Both the position numbers and the translations under genes were made by a program. Shown here one piece after another: positions 39,580 through 47,244 of a DNA stretch of 47,244 nt. The stretch is from a virus: positions 1 to 47,244 of the IMG/VR virus record IMGVR_UViG_3300043496_000032, one strand, 5' to 3'. Numbering within the stretch: position 1 is the first letter of the stretch; the number at the start of each line of letters is the position of its first letter. A model generated the notes under the pieces. That model was not told the origin of the DNA. It ran no database searches and worked only from the letters and a program-made list of their open reading frames with translations.

Positions 39580-40136
39580 CGTTCAACGAACTGGTAGCAG
39601 AGGTTCAGATTTGGGTTAATCGTCCAGATATGGACGCTGCTATCCGTTCGGCTGTTCGTGCAGTTACTCTCAAGTATCATCGCAAGGAGAAATTCTGGCG
39701 TGATCTTGAATCAGTGTCGCTAGTGGGACTTCCACTGGACACTGTGCAATTGGTGGATATTAACACTTGGTTACCAGGATTCCGTCAATTGCTCAGTGTT
39801 GAAGGTGCAACTATCGTCGAGGCCCACGATCTCTACGATGAGAACGGTCTTGCTCGTACCAACATAGCATTCGTTGCAGGCACCTCACTCAACCTCAAGT
39901 ACTACGGAGCACGTAGTTCTTCCGTTATCTCGTACTACAAGGATCCGGTAGTATCTCCAGAGGCTAGTTACGCAAGCTGGATTGCTGATACTCAACCGGA
40001 CCTCATAATTGCTGGTGCTGCTGCTCGTGCCCTCGCGTGGAAGAACGAGAGTGAGATATTTGCAGCGGCAACTCTAGAAGAAAGAACTCAATGGGCAGAA
40101 CTTCTGCAGAACAATATTGAATCTGTGGGACGTTAA
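39576..40136 (+). CDS. Head-tail adaptor protein
   Basis: 186 residues, coupled by ATGA to the previous gene. The last third (DLIIAGAAARALAWKNESEI, LEERTQWAELLQNNI) carries the adaptor signature: an 'I-A-x-A-A-x-x-A' helix followed by an E-rich helix, as in podovirus gp4/adaptors that sit below the portal. Good positional support between head and tail genes. Confidence 0.7.
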   Translation: MTFNELVAEVQIWVNRPDMDAAIRSAVRAVTLKYHRKEKFWRDLESVSLVGLPLDTVQLVDINTWLPGFRQLLSVEGATIVEAHDLYDENGLARTNIAFVAGTSLNLKYYGARSSSVISYYKDPVVSPEASYASWIADTQPDLIIAGAAARALAWKNESEIFAAATLEERTQWAELLQNNIESVGR

Positions 40137-40138
40137 CT

Positions 40139-41071
40139 ATGTCATATGTACCTGATGCAACCCTGAAGACAGAGCCGCAAGACAGCCAGAAGGCCAGTAC
40201 TGCGGCTCTTGAATTTCGTACACTCAAAGCTTACATCGCTGATGTACTGATACCTTTCATTAACACGAAGTTTGGTCCCAGTGGTGGGATCATGACAGGG
40301 CAGATTGTTTCCAGCAATGCTGTCCCACTTCGTGTTCACAATGACGGTGCAAGCATACAGTTCTACCGAACGGATGGTACTACACTGTTAGGTACTGTCA
40401 GTTTCAACTATGGTGCTTGGAGTGGATTAAGTGCTGCACCGGGCACTCTTGGACTTCTTCTCTCTGCTGCTGGTAACTCAGTTAACTACGATGGTGGTGC
40501 TTTATTTCCATCCACAGCGCAAAATCTTGGTGGGACACTGAACCGTTGGGGGGTTCTTTTTGCTTCGGGCGCCAACCTGTCCGGTAACCTCGATATCGGT
40601 GGGATCTACAGTGGTAATGGTAGTGGATTAACTAATCTTCCTGCTGTTCCTCTCACTGGTTCTGCCATCATCTCTGCTCTGGGTTACACTCCGTACCCTA
40701 GCAGTAATCCAGCAAACTATCAAGCTGCTGATGGTCACGTTCTCGAAGCCAACTACGCACTTACCGCTGGTAGTGCTGCCAAAGCAACCACAGTAGCCAA
40801 AGATGGTACTGGTGCTGGAATGTATTTCTTCTGGGGAGCTGGTCTTAGTTCTCAACCAAATTGGGTTTGGGGTGGGAATGATGGTATCTCCATGAATGTT
40901 TGGAATCCAGCTAACTTCTCCGTAGCATATGCAGCAACATCAGGTTCTGCACTCAGGGCAGCTACCGCTGATGCTATCTCTGCTCGAGGTAGTAATGGAT
41001 TTGGTACTAGAACAGTCAGTACCAGCGATCCATCAGGAGGTGAAGATGGTGATGTTTGGTTTAAGTACTGA
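40139..41071 (+). CDS. Tail fibre-type protein
   Basis: 310 residues. A short N-terminal domain precedes repeating Gly/Ser/Asn-rich beta strands. IYSGNGSGLTNLPAVPLTGS and ALGYTPYPSSNPANY are fibre-shaft motifs seen in many phage tail fibres. The C-terminus ends VSTSDPSGGEDGDVWFKY, a frequent fibre terminus ('PSGGxDGDVWxKY'). First gene of the fibre cluster, so perhaps the attachment subunit. Confidence 0.72.
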   Translation: MSYVPDATLKTEPQDSQKASTAALEFRTLKAYIADVLIPFINTKFGPSGGIMTGQIVSSNAVPLRVHNDGASIQFYRTDGTTLLGTVSFNYGAWSGLSAAPGTLGLLLSAAGNSVNYDGGALFPSTAQNLGGTLNRWGVLFASGANLSGNLDIGGIYSGNGSGLTNLPAVPLTGSAIISALGYTPYPSSNPANYQAADGHVLEANYALTAGSAAKATTVAKDGTGAGMYFFWGAGLSSQPNWVWGGNDGISMNVWNPANFSVAYAATSGSALRAATADAISARGSNGFGTRTVSTSDPSGGEDGDVWFKY

Positions 41072-41079
41072 GGATTGCT

Positions 41080-43977
41080 ATGTCTGATCTTTCTGAACAC
41101 TACGGAATTTCTCCCATCGGTTATGGGTTAGATTCTCCGCGTCCGTATCCAATCATCGACATTGTTAAGAGGATGATTGATAATGGAGCATTTGGCGGAG
41201 TTGGTGGTCCTGGTGGTGGAGTTACTGACCACGGATTACTTACTGGCCTGCTAGATGACGATCATCCGCAGTATCACAATGATGCACGAGGTGATGCACG
41301 TTATGCGCTGATTGCTCACACCCACAACATTAGTAGCATCACAGGTCTGCAGATAGCACTAGATGCAAAGGTAGATGACAGTCAGATTAGTACATTCTCT
41401 CTGACTCTGTTGGATGATGCTGATGCAGCAGCTTGGAGATCAAGCTTAGGTCTTGGAACCTCTGCCACCCACGATAGTAGTGAGTATGCTCTGGCAGTTC
41501 ACACCCACACCATCCTCGAGGTTTCTGGGTTACAAGCTGCATTAGATGGGAAAGCTCCACTGTCCCACACGCACACAGCTTCACAGATTACCGACTTCAC
41601 CAGTGCAGTTCTGGCTCTGATTCCTGCTGGTTCAGACTACAATGCAGACGAAACTTCACTAACCGAAGCTGCTAACACCTTCTCTATCAAAGCACTAGGA
41701 GTTGCTACTGGACACCTCCAGGCAGCAGCTGTAACCTACGCTAAGATCCAGAACGTAAACAATGATCAGGTTCTTGGTCGCTATGCAGGCAGTGCTGGTA
41801 CTGTTCAGGAAATTAGCTTCACTGCTGGTGCTCGAGCATTCTCCCAGTTGCCGGACCTCACAGCACAGAAGAACTACCTCGGTATAGCCACCAATGATGC
41901 ACAGGACTACAAGGACTCTGTACTCGTAGCAACCACAGGTAACATTACCCTCAGCGGTGAGCAAACTATTGACGGCATACTCACGTCTGCAAGTCGTGTC
42001 CTCGTGTGGCAGCAAACTGCCGGCGCGCAAAACGGAATCTACCTCTCCGCTGCTGGTGCTTGGACGCGAACCACTGACGCAGATATCAGCTCAGAGGTTA
42101 CCAGTGGTCTGCTTGTTCCAGTTGAGAATGGTACTGCCAACGCAGATCAGATCTTCCAACTTACCACACCAGATCCTATTACTCTGGGAACTACAGCTCT
42201 TGCATTCCAATCTATCGCTGCACCTATCGGGTTGATGCTTGGTAAGACAGTCTCCACCACAACCTACACCAACATCCTTGCAGACTCTGGTAAGCGACTG
42301 ATCTTCACCAACGCTGCAGCTAAGACTTTCACCCTCGCACCACAGAACAGCGTTAACGCAGCAGTCAACACAGAGCTTCAACTCTACAACGATGGTCCAG
42401 GACTGCTAACTGTTGCGTTCCCTGGTGTCACTGTCAATACCAACCAGACAACAGTTCCAGCTAAGAGTTGGGCACAGCTGAAGAAGAGAGCCAATCCCAA
42501 CACTTGGGACATGGTGACTTTCCCTTCCCTGAACAATCCAACACAGTGGACTGCTAACCAGAGTGTTGCACCAGTAACTCTGACACCTGTAGCTGGAGTA
42601 GTTTCCACTGATGCTACTCTGTCCAACGTTTTCCGTACCGTTCTGGTAGCAAACTCCACGCTAGCTAATCCCACCAACCTCGTGAATGGGATGATGCTGA
42701 CTTGGCTGGTGGATAATGGAACGACTCCATTCACCCTCGCATACGGTAGCAAGTTCAAGTGGGGCAAAGGTGGGACTGGTGCAGCTCCAGTTTTGTCCAC
42801 CACGGCTAGCAAAGTTCACGCAATCAGTGGTATCTACGACGCGACGAGTGATACTATCCAAGCTGCAATGTTGGATACGATATCAGCTGGTGCTGGTGGC
42901 TTGACCAACTGGACGGAAGCTGTCAACATAGCATCTCCAAATGCCACTGTTCCTGTTGTCTCCTTCCTTCCAAATAATGCAGCGGCTGGTGTTGATGCTG
43001 TTATTGGTCCCAAGGGATCTACTGGCTCGCTTCTTGCACAAGTTCCAGATGGTACTACCACTGGTGGTAATAAGCGAGGTGGACGTGCAGTAGATTGGCA
43101 GCAATCTCGCACTGCAGCAACACAAGTTGCTAGTGGTTTTGGTGCAATGATCCTTGGAGGTATTAATTGTGTTGCTGCTGGAAACTACTCCATAGCAGGT
43201 GGTGCCGGTGCTACTGTTAGTGGTGGCAGCAGCGAAGGGGCAATTGCACTTGGTGGTGTTAACGGTACTGGCAATCCTACTGCATCTGCTCAAGGGGCAA
43301 TAGCACTGGGAGTAAGTGCACAGGCAACAGGACAGTTTTCTCTTGCTATCCATGCAGGTAATGCTTCTGGTTACGGTGCTATTGCAATTGGTGCTGGAGG
43401 TGCCTATGTTGCTGCTGGACAAGGAGCTATAAATATTGGATCACAGAATGCATCACTGACAGGTAGTGGTAGCTTCTCCATCGGTGGAATCAATGCGAAT
43501 TCTCGAGGTATAGCTGGCGTACAAGTTCAAGGTGTTACTGGTGGTGCTGATCAGTGGATGAGCTTACTGTTAAGTCGTGGTACAGCCAATGCTACTCCAA
43601 CAGAACTAACTACTGACCGAGGTGCTGCTACTGCCACCAACCAAATAGTGCTTGCGAATGGTTGTTCCTACACTGTCTTCGGTAAGGTAATGGCTTATGA
43701 TGTTACCTACTCTGGTGGCCCGCAAGGTGGACCTTTCAAGGTTTGGGAGTTTATGGTTGTTGTTCAACGTCGTGGGATAGCAAGTACGATAGCCATTATT
43801 GGAACTCCCTACAAAGCTGTCCTTCAAGAAAGCTCTGCAGCAGCAGCCTGGGATTTGACGTTTGCAGTAGATACCACCAACTCACTGCTCAAAGTTCTAG
43901 GTACAGGTGCAGCATCTAAGACTATTAACTGGATTGGCAAGCTTGAGTCTATCCAGAGTCAAGACTTTAATACGTAG
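41080..43977 (+). CDS. Large multi-domain tail fibre with YadA-like head repeats
   Basis: 965 residues. N-terminal hinge with TDHGLLTGLLDDDHPQYHND ARGDARY, a common fibre motif; two AHTHN/SHTHTA-type collar repeats (about 80-190); the SGEQTIDGILTSASRVLVWQ domain (about 290-380) found in many fibres; a paralogue of the next small gene (about 505-600); then YadA-type head repeats GAIALG, AIAIGAG and AINIG (about 700-810), each with A-x-A-x-G spacing, and a C-terminal beta domain. Trimeric fibre is inferred. Likely the long receptor-binding fibre. Confidence 0.78.
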   Translation: MSDLSEHYGISPIGYGLDSPRPYPIIDIVKRMIDNGAFGGVGGPGGGVTDHGLLTGLLDDDHPQYHNDARGDARYALIAHTHNISSITGLQIALDAKVDDSQISTFSLTLLDDADAAAWRSSLGLGTSATHDSSEYALAVHTHTILEVSGLQAALDGKAPLSHTHTASQITDFTSAVLALIPAGSDYNADETSLTEAANTFSIKALGVATGHLQAAAVTYAKIQNVNNDQVLGRYAGSAGTVQEISFTAGARAFSQLPDLTAQKNYLGIATNDAQDYKDSVLVATTGNITLSGEQTIDGILTSASRVLVWQQTAGAQNGIYLSAAGAWTRTTDADISSEVTSGLLVPVENGTANADQIFQLTTPDPITLGTTALAFQSIAAPIGLMLGKTVSTTTYTNILADSGKRLIFTNAAAKTFTLAPQNSVNAAVNTELQLYNDGPGLLTVAFPGVTVNTNQTTVPAKSWAQLKKRANPNTWDMVTFPSLNNPTQWTANQSVAPVTLTPVAGVVSTDATLSNVFRTVLVANSTLANPTNLVNGMMLTWLVDNGTTPFTLAYGSKFKWGKGGTGAAPVLSTTASKVHAISGIYDATSDTIQAAMLDTISAGAGGLTNWTEAVNIASPNATVPVVSFLPNNAAAGVDAVIGPKGSTGSLLAQVPDGTTTGGNKRGGRAVDWQQSRTAATQVASGFGAMILGGINCVAAGNYSIAGGAGATVSGGSSEGAIALGGVNGTGNPTASAQGAIALGVSAQATGQFSLAIHAGNASGYGAIAIGAGGAYVAAGQGAINIGSQNASLTGSGSFSIGGINANSRGIAGVQVQGVTGGADQWMSLLLSRGTANATPTELTTDRGAATATNQIVLANGCSYTVFGKVMAYDVTYSGGPQGGPFKVWEFMVVVQRRGIASTIAIIGTPYKAVLQESSAAAAWDLTFAVDTTNSLLKVLGTGAASKTINWIGKLESIQSQDFNT

Positions 43978-43985
43978 GACTGACT

Positions 43986-44330
43986 ATGCAAATCATTCGT
44001 GGACAGGTAGCAAGTAAGCCCTACGCATTGACAGATGCAGCTACAATTGCAACTGATGCGAGTCAATCTAACATCTTCTCTGTAACCCTTGGAGGCAATC
44101 GTACTCTCGGCAACCCAACCAACTTAGTTGATGGGATGTTCCTAAACTGGCTAGTGAACAACGGAACAACTCCATTTACTCTTGCCTACGACACAATGTT
44201 CAAGTGGGGTAAGGGAGGAACAGGTTCTGCACCTATCCTCTCTACCACAGCCAGTAAAGTCCACCTCATCTCTGGTGTCTATGATGCTACCAGTGGATTT
44301 ATTTACGCAGCACTGTTAGATACAGCATGA
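43986..44330 (+). CDS. Small duplicated fibre module
   Basis: 114 residues, nearly the whole protein homologous to an internal domain (about 505-600) of the preceding large fibre. Shared blocks include NPTNLVDGMFLNWLVNNGTT PFTLAY, FKWGKGGTGSAP and LSTTASKVH. DNA of the two copies has diverged. It may form a separate capping or adaptor subunit. Ends overlapping the next ATG. Confidence 0.65.
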   Translation: MQIIRGQVASKPYALTDAATIATDASQSNIFSVTLGGNRTLGNPTNLVDGMFLNWLVNNGTTPFTLAYDTMFKWGKGGTGSAPILSTTASKVHLISGVYDATSGFIYAALLDTA

Positions 44331-45169
44331 AGCGATCAAAGCAACGAGGAATGTTTGCTGCATCTCCAGCCTTATTGCGTCCAATAAAGCTTATTCCTGA
44401 AGCTCAAGCTATCTATTCTGTACTAGTAGCCTGGTGGGATTTTGAGCAGAATAACGCAGGAGCACAGTTTAATGATTCGCATGGTACGAATCACATGCTC
44501 ATTCTTCCAACCTTACCAACAAGCTCGCTAGGTGGAGCAGGGAAAATTGGCCGTGCTTTCAAACCAGGGTCGAATACTGGTTATACTTCCTTCGTTCCCT
44601 ACTCGAACACTAACCTTCAATTCCCTAACAGCAACTTTTCCTTCGGTGGTTGGTGTGCTGGAATTAACACAACAGGTGTAGCTGGTTATATTGGTGGTAG
44701 ACTGGGTTCTGCTGTAGGTGCAATTCAAATGTATCTGGCTGTCAATGCCGCCACTCAAATAGTACTCGCTGCTAGTACGGATGGATCAGCTCAGACACTA
44801 GTCACTACCAGTGAGCTTTCAGATTCTACAAATCCTGCGTTTATAGTTGCTACACTTGATCGAACGAACAATCTACTCAGACTCAGAATAAAACGTTCAA
44901 ATTCACCTTCTGCTGATACTAATGTTAATAACACTAATGCATTTTCATCAGCATTAAGCACTTATATGTCAGATGTAAACTTTGCCTTGAATGGTGGACA
45001 ATCTAGTGATAACACACTTTATCCTGGATCGTCAAGTCTGGCAGGAACACCTCAGTTTGATTCTTGGTTCTACTGCCTGAAGGCTCTCACAGATGCGGAG
45101 GTTAGTTACCTCTATAACTTGGGTGCAGGTAAGAACTATGCTGCGTTGGCTATGGACTCAGGACATTGA
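44327..45169 (+). CDS. LamG/concanavalin-like tail protein
   Basis: 280 residues. Basic N-terminal tail (MKRSKQRGMFAASPALL), then a jelly-roll pattern: VAWWDFEQNNAGAQFNDSHG, LGGAGKIGRAFKPGSNTGYT, FSFGGWCAGINTTGVAGYIG, and a closing DSWFYCLKALTDAEVSYLYN. The last motif, '(Y)xxALTDAEVxxLYN', is the usual end of phage LamG/ConA-type domains. Probable glycan-binding fibre. Somewhat more AT-rich than neighbours. Confidence 0.72.
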   Translation: MKRSKQRGMFAASPALLRPIKLIPEAQAIYSVLVAWWDFEQNNAGAQFNDSHGTNHMLILPTLPTSSLGGAGKIGRAFKPGSNTGYTSFVPYSNTNLQFPNSNFSFGGWCAGINTTGVAGYIGGRLGSAVGAIQMYLAVNAATQIVLAASTDGSAQTLVTTSELSDSTNPAFIVATLDRTNNLLRLRIKRSNSPSADTNVNNTNAFSSALSTYMSDVNFALNGGQSSDNTLYPGSSSLAGTPQFDSWFYCLKALTDAEVSYLYNLGAGKNYAALAMDSGH

Positions 45170-45170
45170 T

Positions 45171-46184
45171 ATGTTTGGTTCCTTTGCTGCATCACCGATG
45201 CTGACTCCGACAGGTATAACTACACAATATCTTGCACTCGGGCATGATACTTCTCCTTTCCTCTCTATCTACATACGAAATGGGGATGTTCTTACAAAAT
45301 TAGCAGACCCTGCAGCTCTTCCTGGAAGTTCAGGCAACGGATGCGCTTTCTCTCCTAACGGTGATTTCCTTGCAGTAGCTTGCAGTTCAACACCATATAT
45401 TGCTATATATCAGAGAGCTGGGTCTGTATTTACAAAGTTATCGAATCCAGCCACAATACCTACAGGCAATGGTACAGGTGTTGCTTGGTCTCCTAATGGT
45501 TTGTTGTTAGCAGTCTCACATTTTACATCTCCTTATATTACGATTTATAGTGTTAGCGGCACCACATTTACCAAGATTGCTAATCCTGCTGCACTACCAC
45601 CAAATGACGGCGGAAGAGGTTGTGCATTCTCTAAGGATGGTACACTCTTTGCTGTTACGCATGATGGACCAACAGTGACTGTTTCTATTTATACCGTTAG
45701 TGGTACAACCTTCACTAAACAACCAAATCCAGCTACATTACCGGGAGCCTTACAGCCAAGTTTTGGTTGTGCTTTTTCTCCGGATGGAGCTTATCTTGCC
45801 GTTGCCTCTGGTTCTCAATCTCAGAGTCATACAATCTATGCCATTACCGCTGGCCCTACCTTCACGAAGATTGCTAATCCATCCATGCCTAGTGTTGCTT
45901 TTGAAGCAGCATGGACAGCAGATAGTAGTGTTCTTCTCTGTGGGCATGTTTATAATAGAAGTGGCTCGACATTTACAAATTTAACTCGGCCTGCTGGTAC
46001 AGGTATAACGAGTAATATTGCTGGCGACATTACAGCAGATGGAGACTATCTTGCTTATGCAGGATTTCCCTCACAATTTATGTCTTTCTATAAGAAGGCA
46101 GGAAGTACTCTAACACTACTACCCAATCCAGCTACTCTTCCTACAGGTACTGGAAGAGGCATTGCTTGGAGTCCACAAATATGA
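45171..46184 (+). CDS. Beta-propeller (WD40-like) tail protein
   Basis: 337 residues from the ATG at 45171. It has about seven repeats with the consensus FTKLxNPATLP, GxGxxxAWSPNG, xLAVAHxxSPYITIYxxxG. The C-terminus stops after the first strands of a repeat (RGIAWSPQI), and the N-terminus supplies the rest (QYLALGHDTSPFLSIY), the usual 'velcro' closure of a propeller. It begins MFGSFAASPMLTP, similar to the start of its neighbour. The gene is AT-richer than its surroundings, which suggests recent acquisition. Probable receptor or glycan binding. Confidence 0.78.
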   Translation: MFGSFAASPMLTPTGITTQYLALGHDTSPFLSIYIRNGDVLTKLADPAALPGSSGNGCAFSPNGDFLAVACSSTPYIAIYQRAGSVFTKLSNPATIPTGNGTGVAWSPNGLLLAVSHFTSPYITIYSVSGTTFTKIANPAALPPNDGGRGCAFSKDGTLFAVTHDGPTVTVSIYTVSGTTFTKQPNPATLPGALQPSFGCAFSPDGAYLAVASGSQSQSHTIYAITAGPTFTKIANPSMPSVAFEAAWTADSSVLLCGHVYNRSGSTFTNLTRPAGTGITSNIAGDITADGDYLAYAGFPSQFMSFYKKAGSTLTLLPNPATLPTGTGRGIAWSPQI

Positions 46185-46672
46185 GCCTATCTGTCCGCTC
46201 TGCAGGTTCTTGGCACCCAATCTCTAACTTGTTCGTCAAGGACAAAGGTTCTTGGCGAGAGTGTTCTGCTGCTTGGGTTCATCGATCTGGAACTTGGGTA
46301 CAGGTATTCTCAGGAATTATTCCCTATCTCACTGGTGCTAACTTTACCGCAGCATGGAAAGGTTCCTCTGGCAGCACCAGCATCTCCTTCCATCCAGATG
46401 GTAACGTAGATGTTACTGGTGGCACTGGTGGTAGGTGGGCAAATCCACCTGGTACCGAACCTTACTACATCCGGCTCATGGAAGATTCAGGTCCAGCACC
46501 AGTTCTGGGAGCTGTAGGTGCTTGGCTACCACTATCCACCGGGCAGACTTGGAAGATGGAAGCTGCAGGAATGGGACAGATTCGGCAGCAAACTCTTACC
46601 TACTCTATTAGCTCCGATCAGCAGATCATCCTTGCTTCTGGTCTACTAACCTTTCTCAACGATAACAGCTAG
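46181..46672 (+). CDS. Tail tip/fibre accessory protein
   Basis: 163 residues from the ATG overlapping the previous stop (ATGA). The N-terminus repeats short W-containing motifs (SAGSWHPISNLFVKDKGSWR, RSGTWVQVFSG) typical of tail-fibre attachment segments ('W-x-x-V-x-x-x-x-V-K-D-x-G-x-W'). The rest is a beta-sandwich-like domain (SISFHPDGNVDVTGGTGGRW). It leads into the SwmB-type gene 6 bases downstream. Confidence 0.65.
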   Translation: MSLSVRSAGSWHPISNLFVKDKGSWRECSAAWVHRSGTWVQVFSGIIPYLTGANFTAAWKGSSGSTSISFHPDGNVDVTGGTGGRWANPPGTEPYYIRLMEDSGPAPVLGAVGAWLPLSTGQTWKMEAAGMGQIRQQTLTYSISSDQQIILASGLLTFLNDNS

Positions 46673-46678
46673 TCCACC

Positions 46679-47244
46679 ATGCCAACTACTTTCAACTACA
46701 ACGGATTCGAACTCAACGAAGCCCAGGTGCAGGCTATCGAGAAATTCGTTGCGTTAATTGCACCGTCATCTGGAGGACCTTCTACCATGTCTGGCTCTGT
46801 TGTTACTGCGTTCAATCCAGCTATTCCCTTGGATATCTACGTTGGTCGGGATATGGGAGTAGTTGATCTTGCCGACAAGGGAGACATTACGTTCTCCGTT
46901 GCTGGTGGTGCAGTACATGAAGGACTCTGTTCTGTTGAGTTGATAGCAGATGGTGTGCATACCGTAGACATAGATACCCACTGGGTGAATCCACTTGGTT
47001 TTCAGTTCAACACTACCAGTGGACAGCACAACCTGCTCTTCTTCGAGTACCGCAATGATGCAGCTTATGTCTACGGAGTGCTAGGTCAGGTTCTGGATGT
47101 ACTGGCTCCTACTCTGCTGTCTGCCGTGGTGAGTAATGATGATCCAACAAAGGTCCGACTTACTTGGTCTGAAGCAATGGCGGCTACTGTTGCTGCGGCA
47201 AGTGCTTTTCCTATTCCGGGTCGTATTGTCTCTGCCCATACTTA
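46679..47244 (+). CDS. 5' part of the SwmB-like tail fibre gene crossing the contig end
   Basis: ATG at 46679, 6 bases after the previous stop. Codes for the first 146 residues before the repeated terminal 127 bases and continues in frame at position 1 of the window to end at 1124. The N-terminal part is a helix (NYNGFELNEAQVQAIEKFV) followed by a beta domain (PAIPLDIYVGRDMGVVDLAD, HWVNPLGFQFNTTSGQHNLL) that likely trimerises or docks the fibre. Window end truncates nothing biologically. Confidence 0.7.
   Translation, partial: MPTTFNYNGFELNEAQVQAIEKFVALIAPSSGGPSTMSGSVVTAFNPAIPLDIYVGRDMGVVDLADKGDITFSVAGGAVHEGLCSVELIADGVHTVDIDTHWVNPLGFQFNTTSGQHNLLFFEYRNDAAYVYGVLGQVLDVLAPTLLSAVVSNDDPTKVRLTWSEAMAATVAAASAFPIPGRIVSAHT
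47118..47244 (+). repeat. Exact 127-base copy of positions 1-127
   Basis: The last 127 bases of the window are identical to the first 127, and the open frame continues through the join. The overlap lies inside a gene, which is the usual result of an assembler closing a circular or circularly permuted genome with k = 127. True terminal repeats are less likely. Confidence 0.9.

Noticed and set aside
47118-47244. Genuine direct terminal repeat
   Set aside because: Length of exactly 127 bases inside a coding gene is better explained by assembly overlap.
1-47244. tRNA genes, integrase, repressor or phage RNA polymerase
   Set aside because: Looked for on both strands; no cloverleaf, Tyr/Ser recombinase motif or RNA polymerase motif seen.

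Overview
The window is a complete tailed-phage genome (about 47.1 kb unique). Its last 127 bases repeat its first 127 exactly, so the contig closes into a circle and one tail gene runs across the join. It looks like a podovirus-type phage: there is a terminase, portal, scaffold, capsid and head-tail adaptor set, two very large internal (ejection) virion proteins, many fibre-like proteins, and no tape measure, sheath or long-tail genes. There is no phage RNA polymerase, integrase or repressor that I can recognise, so it is probably virulent and uses host RNA polymerase. Sigma-70-like promoters with good TTGACA boxes fit this. A virion protein with a lytic transglycosylase domain suggests a Gram-negative host, but the host cannot be named from the sequence.

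Layout. (a) 29.6-30.8 kb is a non-coding hub with nested inverted and direct repeats around an AT-rich core (candidate replication origin), divergent early promoters and a tiny leftward gene. (b) Leftward from 29.5 to 15.2 kb lies the replication and recombination arm: many small unknown genes, an SF1 helicase, a Sak4-like RecA ATPase, a Cas4-like PD-(D/E)XK nuclease, a candidate SSB, a family A DNA polymerase and a DUF3987-like ATPase. Nearly all overlap by 1-14 bases. (c) Rightward from 30.8 kb are one early gene, a 26-residue membrane peptide, and from about 31.9 kb the late operon: proline-rich protein, small and large terminase, portal, scaffold, capsid and adaptor. (d) 40.1 kb through the join to 4.1 kb is a cluster of about nine fibre or receptor-binding proteins with swapped modules: YadA-like head repeats, LamG-like, beta-propeller, SwmB-like, and a G8/beta-helix protein resembling animal CEMIP hyaluronidase. 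(e) 4.1-15.1 kb holds tail hub and internal virion proteins and ends in a strong terminator facing the leftward arm.

Most notable are: a textbook -1 frameshift signal at 6763 that joins two virion reading frames; the phage CEMIP-like protein; two leftward promoters whose -35 box sits in the loop of a terminator-like hairpin; a pair of leader hairpins with an identical loop and compensatory stem changes; and the origin-like repeat array. No endolysin, tRNA or CRISPR array was recognised.
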